Assembly: GCF_000092785.1 (NCBI RefSeq) | Contig: NC_014225.1 | Span: 1,873,340 to 1,937,339, forward strand | Origin: Waddlia chondrophila WSU 86-1044 | GTDB taxonomy: Bacteria; Chlamydiota; Chlamydiia; Chlamydiales; Waddliaceae | DNA: 64,000 nt | Direction: 5' to 3' | Shown here: positions 25,808 to 34,597 of the stretch, piece after piece | Layout: each line of letters begins with the position of its first letter | Position numbering within the stretch: the stretch's first letter is position 1 | Position numbers and translations under genes: made by a program | The notes under the pieces: generated by a model | The model's input: the letters and a program-made list of their open reading frames with translations, nothing else | The model's database searches: none | Told to the model about the DNA's origin: nothing

Positions 25808-27712
25808 CTATATGGGTAACTTGATGTTCTCCGGCACGTTTTGCAACGTCGGCTTCACCTTTTTCGCTTTGGTATAATCCCGCTGAATTCCCTTTGGATC
25901 AAGATGACGCGTGTCAACTTTTTCATAAGAAAGCATCGGCTCATCTTGTTTCGGGTCATAAACTGCAATGGTTGTTTTCAACCAATTTTCATCATCTCTC
26001 ATCGGGAATTCCGGCTTAAAATGCGCCCCTCGCATCTCGTCCCGTTCGCGCGCGCCTTTGGCAATGATCGCAGCAAGGTCAAGCATCGCACGAAACTGGT
26101 TCGCAAAAATGTAGGTCTTATTTGCAAAGCGGGAACGGTCATCCAAAGAAATGTTGCGATAACGTCTTTTAAGCTCTTGGATTTTTGCAAGCGTTTTATC
26201 CAACTCTGCATTATTCCGCTTAACAGTGACATTTTTTACCATCACTTGTGCAAGCTCATCATGAAGTTTGTGCACATTCTCAACTCCGTCGCGAGACATC
26301 AAGTCTTCCTTAAATTCCTCTTCTGCCTTGAGCTCCCGTTCAAAATATTTAGAAGAAACCTCGCTTCCAGGCTTGCTTAGAGACTTCAAATAATTCGGCA
26401 CTTCAACTCCGGCAACCAATCCTCCAAAAATACAAGAAAGAAGAGAGTTGGCCCCTAAGCGATTAGCCCCATGATATTGATAATCCGACTCTCCGACATT
26501 AAAACAGCCGGGGATATTCGTCATTTGCCGAAACCGTTCAGCACGATCCGGATCGTCTGCCGCCGGCCAGTCAACCCAGGCGCCGCCCATGGAATAGTGG
26601 ACAGCCGGAAAAATTTTCATCGGAACTTTACGCGGATCGTCTCCGGTAAATTTTTTGTAAATTTCAAGCACAGCCTCAAGGTTGTGCTGCTTCTTAGCGC
26701 TGAGTTCGGTAATGTCAAGATAAACTTGATCCTGGCCATCAATTCCCAGTCCCATCTCACAAATTCTGAGCACTTCGCGCGCGCCAATATCCCTAGGAAC
26801 GAGGTTGCCGAAAGCAGGATACATCTCTTCCAGGAAATACCACGGCTTTCCGGTTTCTCCGCACGGGATCATCCTGCCATCAGGCCCTTCGATTTTCTTA
26901 GAGGAATCGCCGTAAACCCAAACTCGTCCTCCTTCACCTCTGATCGACTCCGACATCAAGCGCAGCTTGTCCTCGCCCGGAATGGCAGAAGGGTGGATCT
27001 GAATAAACTCGCCATTGGCATATCTCATCCCCTGCCGCCATAAACGGCCATTAGCAGCCCCTGTGCAAAAAGTGGAATTGGTCGATAATTTAAAGATCAG
27101 CCCCGGCCCTCCGGTGGCAATCACGACAGCATCTGCTTTCAAAACATCAAGCTTGAGGTTGAACAGATCCATGTAGACAATGCCGCGGGCAACCCCGTTT
27201 TCATCAAGCACAAGACGCATAAACTCATGATTCTCAAATTTTTCCACGCGCCCTTTCGCCTCGTGCCGCCGCACTTGTTCATCTAAACAGTAGAGCAGCT
27301 GCTGCCCGGTAGAAGCGCCGCAAAAGGCTGTGCGATTATAGAGAGTTCCCCCGAAACGACGAAAATCGAGGTTGCCCTCCGGAGTCCTGTTGAAGGTGCA
27401 GCCAGCCCGATCAAGAAAATGAATGATCTTGGGAGCTGCCATGCACATTTCGAGAATCGGAGGCTGGTTCGCGAGAAAATCCCCTCCCTTAATCGTATCA
27501 TAAGCATGAATGATAGGAGAGTCATCCTCCCCTTTTTCGTTCATCGCCGCGTTAATCCCTCCTTGCGCGCAAACGGAATGGGATCTCTTACATTTGGTGA
27601 CGGAAACGATTTTTACGTGGCATCCATCTTCTGCCAGCTTCATAGCAGCCGCCAGGCCGGCTAATCCGCCCCCAACGACGATGACTTGTTTCGGTTCGTG
27701 ATCTTCTGTCAT
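25808..27712 (-). CDS. sdhA: succinate dehydrogenase flavoprotein subunit
   Basis: 634 aa. The FAD motif VVGGGLAGLAAAMKLAEDG is at the N terminus. The SVCAQGGINAAMN block, the covalent-FAD region with HAYDTIKGGDFLANQ, and HYSMGGAWVDW and HGANRLGANSLLSCIFGG are present. It oxidises succinate to fumarate in the TCA cycle. The form resembles the Bacillus/Bacteroidetes-type enzyme. Confidence 0.97.
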   Translation of the reverse strand: MTEDHEPKQVIVVGGGLAGLAAAMKLAEDGCHVKIVSVTKCKRSHSVCAQGGINAAMNEKGEDDSPIIHAYDTIKGGDFLANQPPILEMCMAAPKIIHFLDRAGCTFNRTPEGNLDFRRFGGTLYNRTAFCGASTGQQLLYCLDEQVRRHEAKGRVEKFENHEFMRLVLDENGVARGIVYMDLFNLKLDVLKADAVVIATGGPGLIFKLSTNSTFCTGAANGRLWRQGMRYANGEFIQIHPSAIPGEDKLRLMSESIRGEGGRVWVYGDSSKKIEGPDGRMIPCGETGKPWYFLEEMYPAFGNLVPRDIGAREVLRICEMGLGIDGQDQVYLDITELSAKKQHNLEAVLEIYKKFTGDDPRKVPMKIFPAVHYSMGGAWVDWPAADDPDRAERFRQMTNIPGCFNVGESDYQYHGANRLGANSLLSCIFGGLVAGVEVPNYLKSLSKPGSEVSSKYFERELKAEEEFKEDLMSRDGVENVHKLHDELAQVMVKNVTVKRNNAELDKTLAKIQELKRRYRNISLDDRSRFANKTYIFANQFRAMLDLAAIIAKGARERDEMRGAHFKPEFPMRDDENWLKTTIAVYDPKQDEPMLSYEKVDTRHLDPKGIQRDYTKAKKVKPTLQNVPENIKLPI

Positions 27713-27713
27713 T

Positions 27714-28694
27714 TTAAAATCTCAAATTCACCCAATAGGTTCCCCAGATCGCAGCCAGCCCTAAAAAAGCAACGACGATCATCAATGTATTTGCTATTCC
27801 GCTCATCAATTTTTGCGAACGCTCCGTCAAGGAAACGCCCCAAGTAATCAGAAAAGTCCAGAGCCCGTTGAAAGCGTGGAAACAAGCGGATAAAACAAAA
27901 ATCGTGTAGAGCACCATCATCAATGGCCACTTAAACGTTTCTCTGACAACCAGCAGCATCGCCGTGGCAAAATCGTGAGCTGCGACAATCACCTCCCCAT
28001 TCTCAAGCGGCCTTGCCGTCAGTGCTCTCACAAATTCATCTTTTTCCAATACCTTCTGCCTTTCCAATAGCTCATACCCTTCCGGAATCTTTCTGAAATC
28101 GAAAAACGACAACCAGTTGTCTCCCAGAAATTCTTTGACATCGGGAGCCATTTTTCTTTCTACTTCGACCGCCTGCTCGTTATAGACTTTAAAATCTAGA
28201 CGTTTGGACAATGTGTACAACCCTTCGTCAAATCCCACTCTCACCATGTAATGATGCTGGCCGTCGACCGTTGCAGAAATAGGCTGATTCACGAAACGCA
28301 TCTGCACAACATGGGCAATGATGCCAAACAAAAGTACAAAAGAGGTGATTCTCTGCCACGTATACGCTTTATTTCTCTTGTACATGTGCAGCGAGGGGCG
28401 GGAGCCGTCGGTCTTAAAACTGTTGATGGAAGCATCACGAAGATACTGGATTCCCCAGATACCGTGGATAAGGATCGGAACACCTAGCAAACCGATCTCA
28501 ATAACCGGAAGATAGGGAAGGTTGTGAATTTTAGTCACCATATGCACAAAACCGCTGCCGTCGTCTCCGATCCACAGCGCCGCTTGCGAGTTAGTCAATA
28601 AATGTTCCAGCAAAAAGATCACCAGCCATATACCGGTGAGCGAGTGGATCCTGCGCCAAAAAAAAGCTTTCGGCACTGAAGTCTCTACCGCCAT
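27714..28694 (-). CDS. sdhC: succinate dehydrogenase cytochrome b subunit, with an insertion
   Basis: 326 aa; B. subtilis-type single-subunit anchors are near 200-220. Five hydrophobic segments are visible with candidate heme His in WRRIHSLTG, FLLEHLLTN, VPILIHGIWG and FHAFNGLW. Between segments three and four is a soluble stretch of ~100 residues (about 140-240) that accounts for the extra length. It anchors SdhAB in the membrane and reduces quinone. It is the first gene of the sdh operon. Confidence 0.9.
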   Translation of the reverse strand: MAVETSVPKAFFWRRIHSLTGIWLVIFLLEHLLTNSQAALWIGDDGSGFVHMVTKIHNLPYLPVIEIGLLGVPILIHGIWGIQYLRDASINSFKTDGSRPSLHMYKRNKAYTWQRITSFVLLFGIIAHVVQMRFVNQPISATVDGQHHYMVRVGFDEGLYTLSKRLDFKVYNEQAVEVERKMAPDVKEFLGDNWLSFFDFRKIPEGYELLERQKVLEKDEFVRALTARPLENGEVIVAAHDFATAMLLVVRETFKWPLMMVLYTIFVLSACFHAFNGLWTFLITWGVSLTERSQKLMSGIANTLMIVVAFLGLAAIWGTYWVNLRF

Positions 28695-28823
28695 CTGATC
28701 ACTCCATACTAAATTAAGGCAAAGTCTATCAATTTTTTATGTGAAAATGAAGAAGTTTCCTAACAAACTGCCAATCAAAACTTTAATAGATTTTTTCAGG
28801 GAAATTTCTTATACTTACCACAT

Positions 28824-30182
28824 ATGAAATTTACATTGGACCATACAATCGCAGCCATCGCCACTCCTCCCGGCGAAGGAGGAGTCGCGGTTATCCGCAT
28901 CTCAGGCAAGGAGTCGATTCCAATCGCCAACGCCATCTTTTCCGGCAGCATCGATAGCATGAAAAGCCACACAGTGCGGTACGGCCATATCCGTTGTCAA
29001 GGGGAACATATCGATGACGTCCTCCTGCTTGTCATGCGTGCTCCCCGCTCATACACTGGAGAAGACACGGTCGAAATCCACTGCCACGGCGGAAGCCTGA
29101 TCACACGCAGAGTCTTGGACACGGTGCTTGCAGCGGGAGCCAAGCAAGCGCTTCCAGGGGAATTTACGTTCCGTGCTTTCATTCACAATAAACTCGATCT
29201 CTCTCAAGCAGAAGCTGTGCAGGAACTGATCGGAGCAAAAAACGAACGGGCACTGGACGCAAGTAAACAGCAATTGCAAGGACGCCTTTCAGATAAAATC
29301 CTCTCTTTCCAGTCCCAATTAAACAGCATTGCAGCGATTTTGGAAGCATGGGTGGATTTTCCGGATGAAGGATTGGAGTTTGCCAGCTTTGAAGAGGTGT
29401 GCAGCGATCTGGAATCCGTGATTGGGGAAATGAAGGAGCTTAAGTCCACTTATCACGATGGTAAAATTCTGCACGACGGCATTTCACTTTGCCTGATCGG
29501 CCGCCCTAACGTGGGAAAATCGTCGCTCATGAATGCACTTTTAGATAAAGAGCGGGCGATCGTTACCGACACACCGGGAACAACACGCGATATCGTCGAA
29601 GATTCATTAAGAATCAATGGGTTGAATTTCCGCCTGATCGATACGGCAGGAATTAGAGAAGGTGCCGAAACGATTGAGCAGGAAGGGATTCGCCGCTCCA
29701 AAGAGGCCTTGGAAAAAGCTGATCTTGTTTTGCTCGTGCTGGACGCTAAAAGAGGAGTCACTGCAGAAGATGAACAGTTAATCGACCTCGTCCCTAAAGG
29801 AAAAACGATAGCGGTTTGGAACAAAATCGATCTTCCTCATGATGAAGCGCCGCAGCTGGGAATTCCTTATATTGTCCCGATTTCCGCTAAAGAGAAAAAG
29901 GGGCTAAAGCAGCTGCATGAGCAGATCGACCGCGTTGTCTGGGAACATGGCCCTCCTTCAAAAGAAGAGATCTTGATCACGAATGTCAGGCATAAGGAAT
30001 CGCTCTCTGATGCGATCGCTGCGTGTGAAAAAGTGCTTGAGGGCTTACGTTCAGACATTTCTCCGGAATTTGTTGCCTTCGATATGCGCGATTGTCTGGA
30101 AAACTTAGGAAAAGTGATCGGTACGGATGTAACTGAGGATATTCTATCAGCCATTTTTTCAAAATTTTGTGTTGGTAAATGA
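28824..30182 (+). CDS. mnmE: tRNA modification GTPase MnmE (TrmE)
   Basis: 452 aa. An N-terminal formyl-THF-binding domain (IAAIATPPGEGGVAVIRISG), an inserted G domain with GRPNVGKSSLMNAL, DTPGTTRDIVED, DTAGIRE and NKID, and a C-terminal FCVGK carrying the conserved cysteine. With MnmG it modifies U34 of tRNAs. The TGA overlaps the nth start as ATGA. Confidence 0.97.
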   Translation: MKFTLDHTIAAIATPPGEGGVAVIRISGKESIPIANAIFSGSIDSMKSHTVRYGHIRCQGEHIDDVLLLVMRAPRSYTGEDTVEIHCHGGSLITRRVLDTVLAAGAKQALPGEFTFRAFIHNKLDLSQAEAVQELIGAKNERALDASKQQLQGRLSDKILSFQSQLNSIAAILEAWVDFPDEGLEFASFEEVCSDLESVIGEMKELKSTYHDGKILHDGISLCLIGRPNVGKSSLMNALLDKERAIVTDTPGTTRDIVEDSLRINGLNFRLIDTAGIREGAETIEQEGIRRSKEALEKADLVLLVLDAKRGVTAEDEQLIDLVPKGKTIAVWNKIDLPHDEAPQLGIPYIVPISAKEKKGLKQLHEQIDRVVWEHGPPSKEEILITNVRHKESLSDAIAACEKVLEGLRSDISPEFVAFDMRDCLENLGKVIGTDVTEDILSAIFSKFCVGK

Positions 30183-30793
30183 AAAAAGCGCAATTCATTC
30201 AAGAAACACTTGAGAAGCTGTATCCCAACCCGCCGATTCCGTTGACGCATCAAGATCCCTACACTCTTCTCATTGCTGTTTTGCTTTCAGCTCAGTGCAC
30301 CGATGCACGTGTCAATCAGATCACCCCAATCCTTTTTCATCGCGCAGACACTCCGCAACAAATGGCAGTTGTTCCGGTAGAAGAGATTGAAGAGATCATC
30401 CGCCCATGCGGGCTGGCGCCGAAAAAGGCAAAAGCTATCCGCGGCCTTTCGCAAATCCTCCTGGACAAGCACAACGGCAACGTTCCGGACACATTTGAAG
30501 AATTAGAAGCGCTTCCGGGAGTCGGCCACAAAACCGCTTCCGTCGTGATGTCTCAAGCGTTCCACCATCCGGCATTTCCCGTGGATACCCATATTCATCG
30601 TGCAGCGAAAAGGTGGGGGCTGTCAAACGGTAAAAGCGTAGAGCAGACAGAAAAAGACCTGAAAAGAATCTTTCCCAAAAAAAGTTGGAACAAGCTCCAT
30701 CTACAAATCATCTATTTTTGCCGAGAATACTGTCCGGCTAAAAAACACGATCCGGCTTTATGCCCTATCTGCTCGGTCGTTATACATTCTTGA
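30179..30793 (+). CDS. nth: endonuclease III
   Basis: 204 aa. The helix-hairpin-helix LEALPGVGHKTASVVM with the catalytic Lys, and the catalytic Asp in FPVDTHIHRAAKRWGL, are present. The iron-sulfur end reads C-x3-C-x9-C-x2-C (FCREYC...LCPIC) rather than the usual C-x6-C-x2-C-x5-C, and the chain stops six residues later, so cluster ligation may differ. It excises oxidised pyrimidines and nicks AP sites. The 3' end overlaps ruvA on the other strand by 14 bases. Confidence 0.93.
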   Translation: MKKAQFIQETLEKLYPNPPIPLTHQDPYTLLIAVLLSAQCTDARVNQITPILFHRADTPQQMAVVPVEEIEEIIRPCGLAPKKAKAIRGLSQILLDKHNGNVPDTFEELEALPGVGHKTASVVMSQAFHHPAFPVDTHIHRAAKRWGLSNGKSVEQTEKDLKRIFPKKSWNKLHLQIIYFCREYCPAKKHDPALCPICSVVIHS

Positions 30794-31388
30794 GAGCATC
30801 CGTGATTAGCTCCGTTAAATCAATCGTCTCAGGAAAATTCGAAAGAGATTTTTTCAACGCTTTCTGAGCAGTGCTCTGGTTATATCCTAAGTTAAGCAAG
30901 GCGCTCATGGCATCGGCAATCTTTTGTCCACGCGAATCGGTACCGACTTGGATCGCAAAATCGGAAGGCAAAGAATATTTCCCTCCTTTCTGCACTTTAT
31001 CCCTAAGCTCGATCACTAACCGTTGAGCGGTTTTTTTTCCGATTCCAGGCACTTTGCTGATCATTGCAACCTCTTGATTTCCAATGGCTGCATGCATCTC
31101 TTCTACCGACAGATGCCCGATCAGCGCAAGAGCAATCTTAGGGCCGATTCCTGACACAGTAGTCAGCTCTTCGAATAGATCTCTCTCCTCCGAATAAAAG
31201 AAGCCGTACAGCGTCTGCGACACCTCTCGCACCACCATAGATGTGTGAAGAAGAGCCTCTTGGCCAATCTGCGGAAGCTTGGGATAAGTGCTGGCGGGAA
31301 TATGCACCTTGTAGCCGATTCCCCCTGTTTCAAGAATCGCAATGCCTGGAGTTGATTGGATAAGAATTCCGCGGATAAAATAAATCAT
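30780..31388 (-). CDS. ruvA: Holliday junction helicase subunit RuvA
   Basis: 202 aa. It has an OB-fold N-terminal domain (MIYFIRGILIQSTPGIAILE), two helix-hairpin-helix motifs (VSGIGPKIALALIG and VPGIGKKTAQRLVIEL) and a C-terminal UBA-like domain that contacts RuvB. It overlaps ruvC by ATGA. Confidence 0.96.
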   Translation of the reverse strand: MIYFIRGILIQSTPGIAILETGGIGYKVHIPASTYPKLPQIGQEALLHTSMVVREVSQTLYGFFYSEERDLFEELTTVSGIGPKIALALIGHLSVEEMHAAIGNQEVAMISKVPGIGKKTAQRLVIELRDKVQKGGKYSLPSDFAIQVGTDSRGQKIADAMSALLNLGYNQSTAQKALKKSLSNFPETIDLTELITDALKNV

Positions 31389-31864
31389 TTAACAAACCTT
31401 TTTTGTTGCGCATGACAGATCGCAAGAGCCAGAGCATCTGCCGCATCCTCAGGGCTTGGAGGCTCCGGAAGATGCAGTAAATGCTGCACCATCGACTGCA
31501 CTTGATGTTTACTGGCGCGGCCATTGCCGACAACTGCCAGCTTTGCTTTTGAAGGGGCATATTCATAAATCGGCACCCCTTTTTTTGCCCCGGCAATCAT
31601 GACAGCCCCCCTCGCCATCCCAATTTTCATGGCGCTTTGCGGATTGTGTTTGACATACTGTGTTTCGACAACCAATGCATGCGGATCATGCTCTTCCAAA
31701 AGCGCGTAGACACTGTCATAAATGACGAGATAGCGATCTGGCAGCGCGTATTTGACCGGAGGGCGGATACATCCAAAATCGATCACGCGGAATCGCACGC
31801 CATCGAACTCGACAATGCCAAAACCGCAAACAACTGTCCCTGGATCGATTCCGAGAATAATCAT
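31385..31864 (-). CDS. ruvC: Holliday junction resolvase RuvC
   Basis: 159 aa. The catalytic acids are visible in LGIDPGTVVCGFG (Asp near 6), LVVETQYVKHNPQSA (Glu) and SPEDAADALALAICH (two Asp). It cleaves four-way junctions with RuvAB. Both ends overlap the neighbours by 4 bases, giving a tight three-gene operon with the coiled-coil protein and ruvA. Confidence 0.96.
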   Translation of the reverse strand: MIILGIDPGTVVCGFGIVEFDGVRFRVIDFGCIRPPVKYALPDRYLVIYDSVYALLEEHDPHALVVETQYVKHNPQSAMKIGMARGAVMIAGAKKGVPIYEYAPSKAKLAVVGNGRASKHQVQSMVQHLLHLPEPPSPEDAADALALAICHAQQKRFVK

Positions 31865-33393
31865 TCGAAAAGATCTTTTTTATAATCTGACGAGAGGCCC
31901 GAACGGTCAAAAAGATCGTCCTGAATGGGCTTTGAAGCTGGCTTTGCAAGCGTTTTTTTCTTTGCTGCCGGCGTTTCCACAGGGGCAACAGGGGGAGCGG
32001 GGGGCGATGCAGACTCCATAAGGGAAGAGACCATCCCGATAGGCTGCCCGATAACTGTTCCAAGATTGGTCAGAAGCTGCTGCATATGCTGGTGCTTTTC
32101 TTCCACTTTGCGAAGCTCCCGAATCTCAGCTTCCACTTTCTGCAATTTTTCATGAGAGCGGAAGTACTTCTTTTCCACAGCTTCCATCTGCTGCACAACA
32201 CTTTCTGCTTTTTCTTTCTCTTTATTAAGAAGAGTTTGTAATTCCGAGAGCTTCATTTTATAATCAACGATCTCTTCCTGAAGCCTTTCTCCCAGGCGAT
32301 GCTTCTCCTCAACTCTTTCGGAAAGCTGAGATGCTTCCCTCACCTTTTTCGCCAAATGCTGCTGCGCTTCAATTGCTTCTCTTTCCTTTTCTTCAACCTT
32401 GCTTCGATACTGCTCTAACTGGGAGCGAATGGATTGAATCTGCTTTGCCAGAGCATTTAAGTTCTCCTCTCTTTCAGACTTTTCTCTTCTCTCCTGCTCA
32501 AGCCGCCTTTCCACTTCCTGTTTTTCCGCTTTTGCTGCCGCCATCTCTGTTTTCGAAGAATCAAGCGCCAGCTCCTTTCTTCTAATCTCAGCTCTCAGTT
32601 CTTCAACCTGTCTCTGAATCAAAGAGTTCTTTTCAAGCACAGTAGCCTTTTCATTGATCAGGTTTTGATAGTACTGCTTCAGCTCACGCGCTTCCCTTAA
32701 GCCTCGTACCAGGCTGTCCTTCATCTGGTCAAGATCGATCCGCAAGCTTTGATTTAACGCCTTTTGTTCATCGAGCTCGCTTTGCAAACGCACCTCTTTT
32801 GTCGAAAGGTTTTCCGTCTGATGCTTCTGCTGTCTGCACTGCTCATACATCTGTTGATTTTCTTTAGTTAGATGATCGACACTCTCTTTCAAGTGCCGGA
32901 TCTCTTCCAGCATCGACTGCCGTTCCCCTTCTCCTCTGGTATTCAACAAATTTTCAAGCTTGCGGTTTTCATCGCTCAACCTTCTGAATCCCAATTCATA
33001 GTGTTTCAGGTCGGCGATCTTTCGATCCTTTTCCTGAAGCGCTGACTGGAGCTTGCGATTCAGCTCTCCCAGCTTATTCGGCTCCGATGAAACAGAAGCC
33101 ACCTGCCCCTTTTTCACCATGTCCTTCAGCATTTGCTGCTGCTGAACAAGCGCTCGGTTTTCCTCTTGCAACTCTTCATATTTTTTTTGCAGCTGCGAGG
33201 AGCATTGCAGCTGTTCACGTTTAGCCAGCTCCTTCAGTGCTTGTTGATATTTTGTTTTGAAAGTGAGAAACAACCGCTTTAGCTTCAGCGTTTCCGACTC
33301 ACTGCCGCCACTTAAGCTAATATTTTGCAAATCAGAAAGCTCCTGTTCCAAGATACTGGTCTGATTTTCCCCGAATAAGTCTTGGTTTGTCAC
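31861..33393 (-). CDS. long coiled-coil protein, 510 aa
   Basis: Residues ~30-430 are an almost continuous heptad-rich coiled coil full of Glu, Lys, Gln and Leu. The last ~80 residues are Pro/Ala/Lys-rich and end DLFDRSGLSSDYKKDLFE. There is no signal peptide or ATPase motif. It is translated with ruvC (ATGA overlap). The position beside ruvAC appears shared with other Chlamydiota, as I recall it. The role is unknown; it could be a structural or scaffold protein. Confidence 0.75.
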   Translation of the reverse strand: MTNQDLFGENQTSILEQELSDLQNISLSGGSESETLKLKRLFLTFKTKYQQALKELAKREQLQCSSQLQKKYEELQEENRALVQQQQMLKDMVKKGQVASVSSEPNKLGELNRKLQSALQEKDRKIADLKHYELGFRRLSDENRKLENLLNTRGEGERQSMLEEIRHLKESVDHLTKENQQMYEQCRQQKHQTENLSTKEVRLQSELDEQKALNQSLRIDLDQMKDSLVRGLREARELKQYYQNLINEKATVLEKNSLIQRQVEELRAEIRRKELALDSSKTEMAAAKAEKQEVERRLEQERREKSEREENLNALAKQIQSIRSQLEQYRSKVEEKEREAIEAQQHLAKKVREASQLSERVEEKHRLGERLQEEIVDYKMKLSELQTLLNKEKEKAESVVQQMEAVEKKYFRSHEKLQKVEAEIRELRKVEEKHQHMQQLLTNLGTVIGQPIGMVSSLMESASPPAPPVAPVETPAAKKKTLAKPASKPIQDDLFDRSGLSSDYKKDLFE

Positions 33394-33466
33394 AAAATGC
33401 TCCTTGATCGCCGATATAAAGAACTCATTTATAGCAAATCTTTCCGATTATCATAAAGCGCAAGTG

Positions 33467-33496
33467 TTGACGCGGCTCTTCTATCCAGTATATACT
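33467..33496 (+). promoter_or_regulatory. sigma70/sigma66-type promoter for the GT9 gene
   Basis: TTGACG (33467-33472) and TATACT (33491-33496) are separated by 18 bases, 33 bases before the preferred ATG at 33530. This supports starting the glycosyltransferase downstream rather than at 33404. Confidence 0.6.
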
Positions 33497-33529
33497 CGCA
33501 ATAAACAATGCCAAGGATTCTTAACCTTC

Positions 33530-34597
33530 ATGACCAAAAAATGGCCTAAACAAAAACCGAAAAACATTCTGGTCAGAATGCCAAACTGGCTGGGTGATCT
33601 TGTGATGGCTACACCTGTTCTCAAAGATTTAAGAGACGCGTTTCCCAAAGCGGAAATCACAGCGATGTGTCAAACAAAATCTTGCGCCTTGATCCAACAT
33701 GATCCCAATATCGACGAGATTTTCTGCTTTCAAAAACCCAGCGGGTGGGTTCATCGCCGTCATCACCTCGAAATTATCGAACCGCTCAGGCAGGGAAAGT
33801 ATGATCTTGGGATTTTGCTCACAAACTCTTTTTCATCGGCCTGGTGGCTGTGGAGAGGACATGTACAGAATCGTATCGGATTCAAGGACCATCTTCGAAG
33901 TTTTCTTCTAGACAAAGCTGTTGATTACCCTTCCAATAAAGAATCTCAACATCTGGTCTACACTTATAAAGCTTTATTAGAGCCTCTAGGGATCTTAAAC
34001 ACCCATTCTACTCCACACCTTTATCTCAAAGATAGCGAGATTGAATCCGCTAAAGAATTTTTAAGAAAATACAACATCGATCCAGACAAGCACAAGGTGG
34101 TCGGCATTAATCCCGGCGCCGCTTACGGTTCAGCCAAATGCTGGCCTCCTCAACGGTTTGAGTCTGTCACACGCAAGCTGCTTGAATCGCCCAACCACCG
34201 AGCCGTTTTCTTTGGGGATCTTGGCGGAGCTGAATTGGTTAATGACATTTGCCGAAATTTACCCGAGCGGGCAGTCAATCTAACAGCAAAAACGTCGATC
34301 CGCGAGCTGATGGCTCTGATCAAACTTTGCTCTGTTTTCCTGACTAATGACAGCGGACCGATGCACATCGCCGCTGCCCTAAAAACGCCTTTAGTTGCCA
34401 TATTCGGCCCAACGAGCGATCTCAAAACGGGACCGTTTGGACATGGCAAAGTGATCCACAAGCATGTGGAATGCTCCCCTTGCTATAAAAGAGTTTGTCC
34501 CATCGATCATCGCTGCATGACGCAGATTGAAGACAGAGAGGTGTATCAAGAAATCATGAGCATGTTGGAAAAAAGTGGACAAACGGCACGCGTTTGA
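33530..34597 (+). CDS. waaF: GT9 glycosyltransferase, heptosyltransferase II-like
   Basis: 355 aa from ATG 33530; the frame is open from 33404 but the promoter lies in between. It begins ILVRMPNWLGDLVMATPVL, typical of WaaF, and has NPGAAYGSAKCWPPQRF and NDSGPMHIAAALKTPLVAIFGPT (donor-binding block) near the C terminus. It likely adds a heptose or related sugar to the LPS inner core in the cytoplasm. Acceptor specificity is inferred. The 3' end overlaps the next gene by 23 bases. Confidence 0.85.
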   Translation: MTKKWPKQKPKNILVRMPNWLGDLVMATPVLKDLRDAFPKAEITAMCQTKSCALIQHDPNIDEIFCFQKPSGWVHRRHHLEIIEPLRQGKYDLGILLTNSFSSAWWLWRGHVQNRIGFKDHLRSFLLDKAVDYPSNKESQHLVYTYKALLEPLGILNTHSTPHLYLKDSEIESAKEFLRKYNIDPDKHKVVGINPGAAYGSAKCWPPQRFESVTRKLLESPNHRAVFFGDLGGAELVNDICRNLPERAVNLTAKTSIRELMALIKLCSVFLTNDSGPMHIAAALKTPLVAIFGPTSDLKTGPFGHGKVIHKHVECSPCYKRVCPIDHRCMTQIEDREVYQEIMSMLEKSGQTARV

